IMG/VR virus record: IMGVR_UViG_3300006802_000783
Span: 1 to 20,387 of that record
From: a virus
DNA: 20,387 nt
Direction: 5' to 3' (one strand)
This document shows, piece by piece, positions 7,044 to 16,250 of the stretch. Every line of letters starts with the position of its first letter. Within the stretch, counting starts at the first letter, position 1. The notes under the pieces are model-generated. The model worked only from the letters and a program-made list of their open reading frames with translations, was not told the origin of the DNA and searched no databases. A program made the translations under genes and the position numbers.

Positions 7044-9586
7044 TGGTTGAGTTATTGGCGATTGACAAAAATGGAAACTACTCATACTTGGATTTGACCA
7101 GTGAGGTTTCCATTCCATTGAACCTCTCTATTGAGGACATTGAAGACATCACAGCAAGAAAGGGTGGATACACAAAGACCTTCAACATTCCTGGTTCAGC
7201 AAGGAACGATAGGTTCTTCCAATCTGCCTTCAATGTGAATGCGACAGATTTTGACGCTACCCTACAATCCTCTTGTGTGATTCAATACAGGGGGACAGAT
7301 GTATTCAATGGGACAATGAGATTGAACAAAATCACCAATACCAACGGAGTTATCAACTATGAGGTATATCTTGTGGAGACCCTCACACCTTTCACCAGTA
7401 CATTGGAACAAATCACCGTATGTGATTTGGATTTCTCTGATATTCAACACGAGATTGACTATGACACGATTGTATCCACTTGGGACTACACAGGAGGGAC
7501 ATACGACTCTTATTCGGGTCTGACGGGGAAAGTACTATACCCACTTGCTGAAACGGGTTATGACGAAGGTGGTACATTTGGTACATTCAACTTCACCTCC
7601 ACTGGTTTCACCTCAGCAACGGGAAACCCTATCCAAACCACACAGTTCAAGCCGTGGGTGAATGTGAAATACTTGGTGGATAAGATATTTGACAGAGCAG
7701 GATTCACCTATGAGAGTGGATTTTTCAATACCCAATATTTCCAATCCATCTTCATGCTGGCAGGTCAATCACCAACAATGGGGGCATCTCTATTGGAGGA
7801 CAGACCTGACAACCAAAACTTCTTTGAGGTATATCAGGCTATCCTTCCATATGTCTATGATTATCAAGAATTGGGTGATTGGAAGTACATTATGTTTGCC
7901 GATAAGAACTATGATTATTTGGAGAGTTATACCACTTCAACCTACCCTATTGTTCCTGGTCAAGCGGGGGCAAAAAACTATCTCACAGTACCTATTGGTG
8001 GTTTCTATCAGTTCAACTTTGACATCACATATTATGCTACATATTATGTTAGCCCATCATACATAGATTTCTCATTGAGAGATATTGACACGGGTACTCA
8101 ACTTGGTATCTATACCGCATACCCTGTGACATCACAAGAGTTTGACCTCAACCTATACTTCAATGTGACCCTGACAAAAGGTCAAAGGGTGGCATTATTC
8201 GTGAAAGAGAATCAACCATCGTTCAATGATGTGGCATTCAAGAATGGTATCTTCCGTTTATACTCATCACCTGAACTGACAACCACAGGAGCCACAATGA
8301 ACTGGGTAGATAACCTCCCATGTTCATTGAATACGGTGGAGTTTTTCAGAAATATTATCAACTATTTCAATCTTGTCCTTGTTCCAACGGGTGAGAGGTC
8401 GTTCTTGATTGAGACCTATAACGACTATCTATCATCGTTGAGTGGAAATACCTATGATTGGTCACAAAAACTCAATCTGAATGATACATATACCATTGAA
8501 CCCCTTGATTTCTCATTACAGAGACAACTGAACCTCACCTTCCAAGACGATGAAACGGTATTGGGGAAATACTACATTGACAACTACGATAACATCTTTG
8601 GTTCAAAGTTATACACCGCAACAAACTCTCTATTGAGTGGGAAACAGGACATTGAGTTTATCTTCAACTCACTACCTACCAACTCGGTGAATAACACCCC
8701 TGATTGTGATTTCGTTGTCCCTCAACTATTCGTTCAAGAGAGAGACACTAATAATGTCCTACAATCAAGACCAACATCGTCAGACCCACGATTGGGATTC
8801 TTCTGTGGTATGAAAGAACCTGTCTTATCGGGGTCACCAGTATCATGGTATCTACAAAGTGGAACAACGGAGGTCTTATGGGACAAATACCCTGTCATCA
8901 ACCACCTATCTCTATTGACATACACCGCCAACACCCAAGTGAGTGATTTGAACTTCACATCAAACTGGGATTTCTTTATGACCCATTCTGATTTGATTGG
9001 ATATACCCCAAATACCGCATGGAATGATTTCTACCGAAACCCTATTGAGTTGTTATACTCCACAGAAGCGAGGTTATTCACGGGGTATTTCTACCTCACA
9101 CCAGAGGACATGAAGAATATCAACTTCAATGACAGAATATACTTCCTCAATGCGGAATGGAGATTGTTGAATATACAAGATGGGGATTTGACAGAACCGA
9201 GTATTGTGAAATGTCAGTTATTGAAAGTACCATATAGAATACCAGCATCTACACCAATCCCACCAAACTACGAGGAACAAGCAAAACCTGTGGTGACCCC
9301 TACACCAACACCTACACCAGTACCATCGTATTCACACACATTGCCGTGGAGTTTCACGGTGAATTGTCCTACTTGTGATTTGACGGGTAGTAATCTCACA
9401 TTCTATTCACCAGATGCTGTATTGGTGAATGGTTCATTGGTGTATAGTGATTCAACCCTCAACTCACCACTTCCATCGGGTAGATACTTGAAGGACAACC
9501 CAGCAGGATACATTTGGGAAATTGTCACAAATGGAGCAGCATTATCAGAACTATCACTCTTCTGTTCTATCGGTGGAGGGTGTTAA
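7043..9586 (+). CDS. Baseplate/tail-tip-like protein with C-terminal PT linker and Cys domain
   Basis: This 847-residue protein opens with strands and an IPLNLSIEDIEDI segment followed by KGGYTKTFNIPGSARNDRFF (residues 40-59). This IPL-N-I-DI then K-G-Y-KT-IPG pattern marks a large tail or baseplate-type protein that I recall from Bacteroidota phages. The middle (about 60-745) is beta-rich, with aromatic repeats, and reads as several tandem strand domains. Around residues 750-763 a [12 protein letters not shown] linker connects to a compact 80-residue tail domain with Cys pairs (NCPTCD and FCSIGGGC). The same kind of Pro/Thr linker recurs in later genes, so the last domain may be a moveable, exposed add-on. 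Placement just before the tape measure fits the tail tip. Precise function is not known. Confidence 0.6.
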   Translation: MVELLAIDKNGNYSYLDLTSEVSIPLNLSIEDIEDITARKGGYTKTFNIPGSARNDRFFQSAFNVNATDFDATLQSSCVIQYRGTDVFNGTMRLNKITNTNGVINYEVYLVETLTPFTSTLEQITVCDLDFSDIQHEIDYDTIVSTWDYTGGTYDSYSGLTGKVLYPLAETGYDEGGTFGTFNFTSTGFTSATGNPIQTTQFKPWVNVKYLVDKIFDRAGFTYESGFFNTQYFQSIFMLAGQSPTMGASLLEDRPDNQNFFEVYQAILPYVYDYQELGDWKYIMFADKNYDYLESYTTSTYPIVPGQAGAKNYLTVPIGGFYQFNFDITYYATYYVSPSYIDFSLRDIDTGTQLGIYTAYPVTSQEFDLNLYFNVTLTKGQRVALFVKENQPSFNDVAFKNGIFRLYSSPELTTTGATMNWVDNLPCSLNTVEFFRNIINYFNLVLVPTGERSFLIETYNDYLSSLSGNTYDWSQKLNLNDTYTIEPLDFSLQRQLNLTFQDDETVLGKYYIDNYDNIFGSKLYTATNSLLSGKQDIEFIFNSLPTNSVNNTPDCDFVVPQLFVQERDTNNVLQSRPTSSDPRLGFFCGMKEPVLSGSPVSWYLQSGTTEVLWDKYPVINHLSLLTYTANTQVSDLNFTSNWDFFMTHSDLIGYTPNTAWNDFYRNPIELLYSTEARLFTGYFYLTPEDMKNINFNDRIYFLNAEWRLLNIQDGDLTEPSIVKCQLLKVPYRIPASTPIPPNYEEQAKPVVTPTPTPTPVPSYSHTLPWSFTVNCPTCDLTGSNLTFYSPDAVLVNGSLVYSDSTLNSPLPSGRYLKDNPAGYIWEIVTNGAALSELSLFCSIGGGC

Positions 9587-9590
9587 GGAA

Positions 9591-9607
9591 TATAAAAAAT
9601 ACTTATA
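9591..9607 (+). promoter_or_regulatory. A/T-only inverted repeat leader before tape measure gene
   Basis: TATAA (9591-9595) and TTATA (9603-9607) form a 5-bp inverted repeat with an A-rich 7-base loop, five bases or fewer from the tape measure start at 9612. The core ATAAAAAATACTTAT matches the leader of the 12565 gene at 14 of 15 bases. Possible roles are ribosome recruitment, operator or phage promoter. The stem is weak and could be chance in an A/T-rich spacer. Confidence 0.35.
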
Positions 9608-9611
9608 GAAT

Positions 9612-12527
9612 ATGGCACGAAGTATCGCATTAGGAATCAATATCCAAATCAACGGAGCACAACAGACCGTCAAGTCAGTTGATGAGTTGAAGCAGGCAAT
9701 CTCTACCCTTGAAAATGAAATCCAAACGGCTGAGTTTGGGTCAGAGGAGTTCAAGAGATTGAGTGCTGACCTCGCAAAACTAAAAGCAGGATTCAGAGAC
9801 ATCAACAAAGAGATTGAGGGTGCGGATAGAGAACAGGCATTGGGTGCGTTCGCAGCATCTGTCAATGGTGTCACTGGTGCGTTCTTGGTAGCCACCTCAG
9901 CCGTTCAAGCATTTGGTGTTGAAGGAAAGAATGCCGAAGAGTTGGCAAAGTTTCAAGCCAGAGCATTGGCATTGGTCAATGTCGCATTGGGTGTTCGTCA
10001 AATCTTGGAAGCGAAGGTCAAGTTTGAACAAATCCAAAGAAATGTTGTAGAGAAGGCATCTCTGATTGGAACACGATTATTGACCGCAGCACAGGCAGCA
10101 TACACCGCAGTGGTCGCAGGAACAACGGGGGCTCTCAAAGCATTGAGAATCGCCATAGCCTCCACAGGTGTTGGTCTATTGGTTGTTGGTCTTGCGTCTC
10201 TTATTTCCAAACTCACATCAGCAAAAGAGGAGACAACAGAGTTGGCAGAAGAGACAAAAACCCTTGCTGAGTTTGAGAGTGAGGCAGCACAGAATGCGGG
10301 TGTTGAAGTATTGAAAATACAGAACCTTGCCAAGGTTGTCAAAAACGCACAAGTACCATTGGAGGATAGAGTTGGGGCATACAAGGAACTACAAAAACTT
10401 GTCCCTGAACTTGCTGGTTATACCCTTGAAGAGGCTGAGAATCTTGGGATATTGAATCAAGCCATAAACGACCAAATCAAACTTATTGAACTCCGTGCGA
10501 GGGTCACCGCATTGGAGGGTTTCTTGGTTGAACAAGAAAAAGCAAGAATCGCTGCTGAACAAGCAGAAGCGGCTCAAAGAAAACAAACACAGGCTCTGAT
10601 TGACTTCAATCTTATCAATCAAGAGGCGACAAGAATCATGAACGGTATGGGTGCTGCCACATTTGAGCAAGCACAAGAGATGGCAAAAGCCCTACTCATC
10701 AGAAATGGTACTATCAAACAACAAGAAGATGAAAATACTGTTGCCAAGGAACTATTAGACGCAAAAACACAACTCTCAACACTTGAAGGTCAAATCACAA
10801 CAAGAATCGGTGGAAGAACCAAAGCACAGAAGGACGCTAATGATGCTGACAAAGAAGCGATTGAACTTGAAAAAGAGAGATTGAGATTATTCAACGAATC
10901 TATCAAAGCGTTGGGTCAATTCAACCTTGAAGGTCAAGTATCGGCACAAGTATTAGACCAAGCAAATGAACTCATAGAAAGACAGAATAACTTATTGAAT
11001 GAGAGAAAATCAATCCTTCAAGAACAGGTTGTTCAATCAGAAGAGGTTGCTGACCAATTCAAGAGATTGGTAGGTGGTATATTATCACCCGAAGAAGGTA
11101 TTATCAAGTTTGACGATGTATTTGAAAGTATTTTCAGAAATGTTGAGAAGGCTGGTGGGGACGCATTGACCCAATATCAAAATCTACAAAAACAAGTTGA
11201 AGAGTTTGGTGGGGTATTGGCTGTGAGAGAGAAGATTGGAGAAAAATCATTACAGATTCTCCAAGATTATTTTTCAACAAACATTGAACTTCAACAGTTA
11301 TTGGGTGAATACAATCAGGCAGCAGTGACGGCTGGTAAAGAGGTTGTCAATCTCAATATTGATTTGAGCAAACTCGTCAAAGAAATAGGGGATATCAGAG
11401 AAGAAGGTGAAAAATCACTTGAAAGAGAATCGGTGACCCAAGAGAAAATCTATAACTTGATTGCCAAGACCCTATTCCCTCAAACTCAAATTGAAAAACT
11501 TTCAGAAGACCAAAAGAACACATTGGATTCCATCACCAAATCACTGATTCAACAATCGGGGTTATATGCGGGTATCGCTGATGTGAATGACGAGTTGATA
11601 GAGAAGACAGCACAGGTTCAAGAAAATATCACAGCACAAGGTCAAAAGTTGGACGAAACCGCATTCAAAAACCTTCGTCAGTTTATTATTGACAATGCGG
11701 AGAGTATTGGGGCTATCAAGGAGACATTCGGTACTTTGAGTGTTGAATCATCAAACCTGACCCAAGAACAGATTGACAATATCAATAAACTGATTGAGGA
11801 TGTTGAGTTGAATAACTTGATAACAAGAATAGACCAAGTGGCACAGGCGGTTGTACAGATATTTGGTAATGTATCGGGACAACTTTCATCTATTGTATCT
11901 CAACAGAACTCACTATTGTTGGAACAACTCGCATATCAAGAGGAGATGACCCTTGCGACCATCGGTAATGCCACAGAGGAGGCAAGACAAGAACAAGAGA
12001 GAGCACAGAAAGAGTTTGCGGAACAGAGATTCAATCTTGAAAAAAGAGCAAGGATTTCTGAACTACAATTCGCTCTGGCTGATTCCATCGCAAACGGAGC
12101 CGCAGCATACATCTCAGCATTGACGGTGGCACCACCTGCGGGTTATGTTCTGGCTAATATATCGGCATTGTTAGCCGCAGCACAAATCGCAACCATCAGA
12201 AGTCAGATTGGATTCACAAAATCAAAACAGTTCATCGCAAGACGAGGTGGTTTGATTGGTGGAGCATCCCATGAGATGGGTGGTATGACCCTGAATGCTG
12301 AGGGTGGAGAGTTCCTTGTCAATAGACAAGCAGTATCTCAATTTGGAGACCTCTTATCACAAATCAACACATCAACGGGGGGAAGACCTTTGGCGATGGA
12401 CGATAGTAGAATCGTGGAGGAGATTAGAAGACAGAATCAAAGACCTATCAAGACCTATGTACTTGACCAAGACATTCAAGACACAAGGAAGATAAATGCG
12501 AGGTTGGAACAGATATCTCGTCTTTGA
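9612..12527 (+). CDS. Tail tape measure protein
   Basis: The 971-residue protein is the length ruler of the tail and probably takes part in DNA ejection. The N-terminus has helix-forming, coiled-coil heptads (ELKQAISTLENEI, LSADLAKLKAGF) followed by an Ala-rich region and a hydrophobic segment at about 172-199 (LRIAIASTGVGLLVVGLAS). The long middle (about 200-820) is Glu/Gln/Lys-rich with many heptads, and a second hydrophobic, Ala-rich stretch occurs near 823-868. The C-terminus contains a glycine-rich RRGGLIGG/MGGMTLNAEGGEFLVN segment, which is typical of tape measure ends. By the rule of roughly 0.15 nm per residue, the tail would be around 145 nm, a rough inference. It starts after a 25-base A/T-rich leader. 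Confidence 0.93.
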   Translation: MARSIALGINIQINGAQQTVKSVDELKQAISTLENEIQTAEFGSEEFKRLSADLAKLKAGFRDINKEIEGADREQALGAFAASVNGVTGAFLVATSAVQAFGVEGKNAEELAKFQARALALVNVALGVRQILEAKVKFEQIQRNVVEKASLIGTRLLTAAQAAYTAVVAGTTGALKALRIAIASTGVGLLVVGLASLISKLTSAKEETTELAEETKTLAEFESEAAQNAGVEVLKIQNLAKVVKNAQVPLEDRVGAYKELQKLVPELAGYTLEEAENLGILNQAINDQIKLIELRARVTALEGFLVEQEKARIAAEQAEAAQRKQTQALIDFNLINQEATRIMNGMGAATFEQAQEMAKALLIRNGTIKQQEDENTVAKELLDAKTQLSTLEGQITTRIGGRTKAQKDANDADKEAIELEKERLRLFNESIKALGQFNLEGQVSAQVLDQANELIERQNNLLNERKSILQEQVVQSEEVADQFKRLVGGILSPEEGIIKFDDVFESIFRNVEKAGGDALTQYQNLQKQVEEFGGVLAVREKIGEKSLQILQDYFSTNIELQQLLGEYNQAAVTAGKEVVNLNIDLSKLVKEIGDIREEGEKSLERESVTQEKIYNLIAKTLFPQTQIEKLSEDQKNTLDSITKSLIQQSGLYAGIADVNDELIEKTAQVQENITAQGQKLDETAFKNLRQFIIDNAESIGAIKETFGTLSVESSNLTQEQIDNINKLIEDVELNNLITRIDQVAQAVVQIFGNVSGQLSSIVSQQNSLLLEQLAYQEEMTLATIGNATEEARQEQERAQKEFAEQRFNLEKRARISELQFALADSIANGAAAYISALTVAPPAGYVLANISALLAAAQIATIRSQIGFTKSKQFIARRGGLIGGASHEMGGMTLNAEGGEFLVNRQAVSQFGDLLSQINTSTGGRPLAMDDSRIVEEIRRQNQRPIKTYVLDQDIQDTRKINARLEQISRL

Positions 12528-12535
12528 TATACCCA

Positions 12536-12554
12536 ATAAATAAAAAATATTTAT
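12536..12554 (+). promoter_or_regulatory. A/T-only 7-bp inverted repeat before protease gene
   Basis: ATAAATA (12536-12542) is the exact reverse complement of TATTTAT (12548-12554), with an AAAAA loop. It lies ten bases before the ATG at 12565 and nine bases after the tape measure stop. Similar short inverted repeats with A-rich loops precede the 9612 and 15337 genes. It is not followed by a T run, so it does not look like a terminator. An operator, promoter or mRNA structure role is a guess. Confidence 0.4.
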
Positions 12555-12564
12555 CATATAGATT

Positions 12565-14751
12565 ATGAAGATAGTTGAATTATACATTCAAGAGGAAGAT
12601 GAATCAGGTGTAGATGCTCTATCCCTTGTGGCTGACCCAGCATCACATGTGAATTGGTTGGTCTTCAAAAATGAAGAGGAGTGTAATGGGACATGTGCCT
12701 TGAAACACAATATAAAGACCAAAGGAGAGAGTTTCAACTCATATATCCAAGCAGGGGTTCAGTTCCGTGTTGAAGACATCACAGAGCAAGAATACCACAA
12801 GTTCTATTCCCCATTCTCAACAGCAAACCAACCCTCAAAAGAAGACAATGACAGAGAGTTGGTGAGATACTACTATGCGATTGACCCTGAAAGGGGTGCT
12901 ATCCTCAAAAGAGATTCAAGAAGTATCTGTCGTGATTTTGTATTTGCTGGTTTGGTGTATAGAGACGAGGATTTGACGGATATGTCAAGACAACTATCAA
13001 GTATAGATGCGGGTAGAACACTTATCCCAAGAACACAGGGGTATGATGTATCGTTGAAGGAATGGAAGGCTGGAAAACAGTGTAATCATATCTTCCGTAG
13101 GTTGATTTTCACAGTACCAGAAGGTATGACAAAAGAGGAGTTTGCTTCAACCCTCCCAAGTACCACATCACAAGCATTCGGTATCGCCAGTAGAAACGAA
13201 CTACAAGATGGACTACCAGGGTCTATCTCAAACAGAACGGGGTATCTACGAGGTATTCCTGGTTTCTCATCACAGGACAACCCTATTGGATTCATAGAGG
13301 GTCTTATCATCTATCCTACATTTGATTCCATGTTGAAATCAGAGATGGTTTTGGGATGGTCGTTCATTGAACTTGACGGTGTTCAAGGGTGGATTTCAGG
13401 AGTTGCTTCTGACGACTACTTTGAGACAGAGGGTGTGAAGATTATCAAAACAGGTATTGTCAAGGAAGAGTTCTACAATGATTATCCACAAGGTGCCAAG
13501 GAAGCGGCTGAGATGGGTATCAAAAGAAACGAGGAGAATAACAACAAATGTGCCACACAGGTCGGGAAGGTCAGAGCACAACAAATCGCAAAGGGAGAAA
13601 ATCTCTCATTGGAAACTTTGAAGAGAACCTACTCCTATCTGTCAAGAGCAGAGGACGGGTTCGTCAAAGCACAGAACGCAAAGGAATATGATTCGTGTGC
13701 GTATATCAGTTATCTACTATGGGGTGGATTGGATATGTTGAGATGGGTGGAGAACAAACTTGACCAGTTGGAGTATGACTTCATTGGAAACACAGGTTGT
13801 ATTGGGACTCTTATCACAGAAGGTGTTGGTGAGTTGGACGCCATCGCAAGATGTACAAAAAACCCACAAGCACATTTGACCCTACCACACTATGACCCAA
13901 CAGACAACAACGAGTATTCTGATATTGACGAGGACAAGGAAATGGTAGATGGTATTATTGAACTGATTATTCAGATTCAAGACCTTGAAGAGAGAAAGAG
14001 AGTTGCTGAGAAAGCGATTGAAACACTCACAGAAGAGGGGACAGCATTTGACATCAATGATTTCATTCAGAGATTGGGATTGAAGGGAGATATGGAGTTT
14101 CAACACCAATCCTTCAAGGACGACCTCAAATATGAAATCACCACAGTGGTTATGGAGCCTGACAGATATATCGTCAGAAGAGACCCATACACATCTGAAA
14201 TATATTATGTAGTATTCTCAAAGGAGACCATCAAGTTGATGGCTCAAAAGTTCTTCAAACAGAACAAACACAAAAACTTCAATGTGGAACATTCTGATTT
14301 GACCTTGAACGGAGGGTATGTCTATGAATCATGGATTGTGAATAACCCTGATACAGATAAAGCCAAAGAGTTGGGATTCGTTGTGAATCCTGGTACTTGG
14401 ATGGTCTCCCTGAAATGGGACGACAAAGAAGAGTTTGAGAAATATGTGTTGTCTCAAAAGACATTCGGTATTTCTCTTGAAGGGGCGTTTCTGTCAAGAG
14501 ATTTCAACAAGGCTGAGTACTCATACTCGGTGGTTGGAGATATGGACGGAGAACCCATCTATTCAACGGAGGAGGAGGCTTTGACAAGAGCAGAGGAACT
14601 CGGTTGTAGTGGAACTCATAAACACGAGGACGGGTGGATGGCATGTTCATCTCACGAAATCCTCATCGGTGCGAAAACCTCTTTGTATAAAGATGAATAT
14701 GAGATATTTATTGAAGAGGTGAAAGACATCATAAATAATCAACAAAAATAA
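12565..14751 (+). CDS. Multidomain capsid protein with XkdF-like head maturation protease domain
   Basis: A 728-residue protein, much longer than a lone maturation protease. Residues 1-180 contain a short N-terminal strand block (SGVDALSLVADPASHVNWLVF) typical of XkdF-like genes and a segment with RSICRDFVFAGLVYRDED and WKAGKQCNHIFRRL. Residues 304-402 form a helical region (NEENNNKCATQVGKVRAQQ, LSRAED, YISYLLWGGLDMLRW) that I recall from other Bacteroidota phage head proteins. Residues 524-650 match XkdF/Peptidase_S78_2-type proteases, with His576 (NVEHSD) and Ser637 (FGISLEGAF) as candidate catalytic residues. The end (680-697) has a Cys/His cluster: C681, H685, H687, C694, H697. Location just upstream of the scaffold and major capsid genes supports prohead processing. 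Confidence 0.75.
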   Translation: MKIVELYIQEEDESGVDALSLVADPASHVNWLVFKNEEECNGTCALKHNIKTKGESFNSYIQAGVQFRVEDITEQEYHKFYSPFSTANQPSKEDNDRELVRYYYAIDPERGAILKRDSRSICRDFVFAGLVYRDEDLTDMSRQLSSIDAGRTLIPRTQGYDVSLKEWKAGKQCNHIFRRLIFTVPEGMTKEEFASTLPSTTSQAFGIASRNELQDGLPGSISNRTGYLRGIPGFSSQDNPIGFIEGLIIYPTFDSMLKSEMVLGWSFIELDGVQGWISGVASDDYFETEGVKIIKTGIVKEEFYNDYPQGAKEAAEMGIKRNEENNNKCATQVGKVRAQQIAKGENLSLETLKRTYSYLSRAEDGFVKAQNAKEYDSCAYISYLLWGGLDMLRWVENKLDQLEYDFIGNTGCIGTLITEGVGELDAIARCTKNPQAHLTLPHYDPTDNNEYSDIDEDKEMVDGIIELIIQIQDLEERKRVAEKAIETLTEEGTAFDINDFIQRLGLKGDMEFQHQSFKDDLKYEITTVVMEPDRYIVRRDPYTSEIYYVVFSKETIKLMAQKFFKQNKHKNFNVEHSDLTLNGGYVYESWIVNNPDTDKAKELGFVVNPGTWMVSLKWDDKEEFEKYVLSQKTFGISLEGAFLSRDFNKAEYSYSVVGDMDGEPIYSTEEEALTRAEELGCSGTHKHEDGWMACSSHEILIGAKTSLYKDEYEIFIEEVKDIINNQQK

Positions 14752-14759
14752 ACTTCAAG

Positions 14760-15311
14760 ATGACAAAACAAGAAGTATTTGCGGCTATCAAGAACTTGGT
14801 TGCTCCAACAACAGTTGAAGTAAAGTTTGAGAGAGTAGCATTGGAGGGTGGTGAAGTATTCATCACAAACCAAACAGAGGCAGAACTCACTATCGGTGAT
14901 ACAGTATATGTTGAAACAGAAGCAGGATTTGAAACCGCTCCATCTGGTACCCACAGATTGGAAGATGGTAGAGAAATCGTGTTGGACGAATCATCTGTTA
15001 TTGTAGAAATCCGTGAGGAGGTTGAAGAAGTTGTTGAAGAGGTAGTTGAAGATGTTGTAGAAGAGGAAGTTGTTGAGGCTTCTGTTGATACAGCAAAGAT
15101 TGACGAACTCAAAACAGCAATCCATGATTTGTTGTTGGCATTTGAAAGCCACTCAAATGATATGGACAAAAGATTGAAGTCGTTGGAAGCCGACTATAAT
15201 GCTTTCAAAAAAGAGGCAGAGTATTCTCCTATCAAGAAGGATAACTCTATAAAAACAACTTTCAGCAAACTTGACGGTAGAATCAACACTATCAAGGAGT
15301 TGAAAAAATAA
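14760..15311 (+). CDS. Capsid scaffold-like protein
   Basis: The 183-residue protein is placed directly between the protease and the major capsid gene, the usual position for a scaffold. The N-terminal half is a small strand-rich domain (VEVKFERVALEGGEVFI and LEDGREIVLDESSVIVEI), a form seen in scaffolds of this phage type. Residues 84-106 are an acidic Glu/Val repeat (EEVEEVVEEVVEDVVEEEVV), then residues 112-153 have heptads consistent with a coiled coil, followed by a basic end. Scaffolds commonly have acidic, helical, oligomerising bodies with a basic end that contacts the capsid protein. It starts nine bases after the upstream stop. A head-decoration role remains possible. Confidence 0.65.
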   Translation: MTKQEVFAAIKNLVAPTTVEVKFERVALEGGEVFITNQTEAELTIGDTVYVETEAGFETAPSGTHRLEDGREIVLDESSVIVEIREEVEEVVEEVVEDVVEEEVVEASVDTAKIDELKTAIHDLLLAFESHSNDMDKRLKSLEADYNAFKKEAEYSPIKKDNSIKTTFSKLDGRINTIKELKK

Positions 15312-15314
15312 ACA

Positions 15315-15333
15315 TTATAAGAAAAAATTATAA
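15315..15333 (+). promoter_or_regulatory. TTATAA pair (A/T-only inverted repeat) before major capsid gene
   Basis: TTATAA occurs at 15315-15320 and 15328-15333. The hexamer is its own reverse complement, so the pair is both a direct and an inverted repeat, with an A-rich loop (gaaaaaa). It ends three bases before the capsid start at 15337. It is the third such A/T structure upstream of a late gene here. Weak thermodynamically, so a protein-binding or translation-start role is more plausible than a stable hairpin. Confidence 0.35.
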
Positions 15334-15336
15334 ATC

Positions 15337-16248
15337 ATGGAAAATTATAAGTTTTCATTTATCAACAACATGGCTGATTTCGTAAAGGCTAATGAGACAG
15401 AGTTGTTGTCAAAAATTGTAATCGGTACAAGTGTTGCTGATTATGTATCTATTTTTCCAGGTATCAAATATGCTGAAAAAGTTCCAGCATTTGAGACAGG
15501 AGATATTGATTCTATCGTATCAACAGGTCACTGTTCAACTACATTCGGTGACATAACTATGACAGAGAAGCAATTGACTGTTTGTGATTACAACATTCAA
15601 AAGGCTTATTGTGCGGAATCGTTAGCAAAAACAATCATGGGATTGAGAATGCAAGCGGGTTCTTATAACGAAGAGACAGGTGCTGAGGAAGCATTCATCA
15701 CTGATTTGGTTGCTAAGGCAGCAGTATTCAACGAAAGAAAGTTCTTCCAAGCAGACGCATCTGATTGTGCTTTGGGTATCAACGCTCAGTTGGACGCAGC
15801 ATCAGCATCTACTGTGAATGTTGCTTACACTGCGATGACACCATCAAACGCTATTGAAGTTGCTCAAACATATGTATTGGCATTACCAGAGGCATTGAAG
15901 TACAATCCAACAGTTGTATTTTTGAATCGCTCAGATTTTCAAGCACTCGTTCTTGGACTGTTGAATGCTAACTACTATAACCCACAATATGACCCAAGTG
16001 GAGCATTGATTTCTCCAATGGCATTACAGATTCCTGCTACGAACACATTGGCGATTTCGTCTGAAATCGGTAGTGGTAGAGCGTTATTGACATACGGAAC
16101 AAACCTTGCTATGGGTACTGACTTGATGACGGATTCAGCACAAGCATCTTCATGGTGGAGTCCAGACGACCAAAATTACAAATTATCTATGAAGTGGAGA
16201 ATGGGTTCGTTGGTTTTCTTTCCTGAATTAGCAGTGAGAGTAGCATAA
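15337..16248 (+). CDS. Major capsid protein
   Basis: The 303-residue protein should build the head shell, probably with the HK97 fold. It has a helical N-terminus (NNMADFVKANETELLSKIVIGTS), a strand with CDYNIQKAYCAES followed by a long helix containing ETGAEEAFITDLVAKAAVFNERKFFQAD, then a central region ending in ALPEALKYNPTVVFLNRSDFQ and a C-terminal strand set (LSMKWRMGSLVFFPELAVRVA). The arrangement of a Cys-containing strand, a long helix with ERKFFQ-D and the final G-x-x-x-F-P-E-x-A-V strand resembles major capsid proteins of Bacteroidota phages. Its place after protease and scaffold supports this. The length is typical of HK97-fold shells. Confidence 0.85.
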   Translation: MENYKFSFINNMADFVKANETELLSKIVIGTSVADYVSIFPGIKYAEKVPAFETGDIDSIVSTGHCSTTFGDITMTEKQLTVCDYNIQKAYCAESLAKTIMGLRMQAGSYNEETGAEEAFITDLVAKAAVFNERKFFQADASDCALGINAQLDAASASTVNVAYTAMTPSNAIEVAQTYVLALPEALKYNPTVVFLNRSDFQALVLGLLNANYYNPQYDPSGALISPMALQIPATNTLAISSEIGSGRALLTYGTNLAMGTDLMTDSAQASSWWSPDDQNYKLSMKWRMGSLVFFPELAVRVA

Positions 16249-16250
16249 TA

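Noticed and set aside
7689-8066. Plus-strand 125-residue frame inside the baseplate-like gene
   Set aside because: It is out of frame within a continuous 847-residue gene with normal codon use. Low-complexity, Ser/Thr/His-rich content is typical of a shadow.
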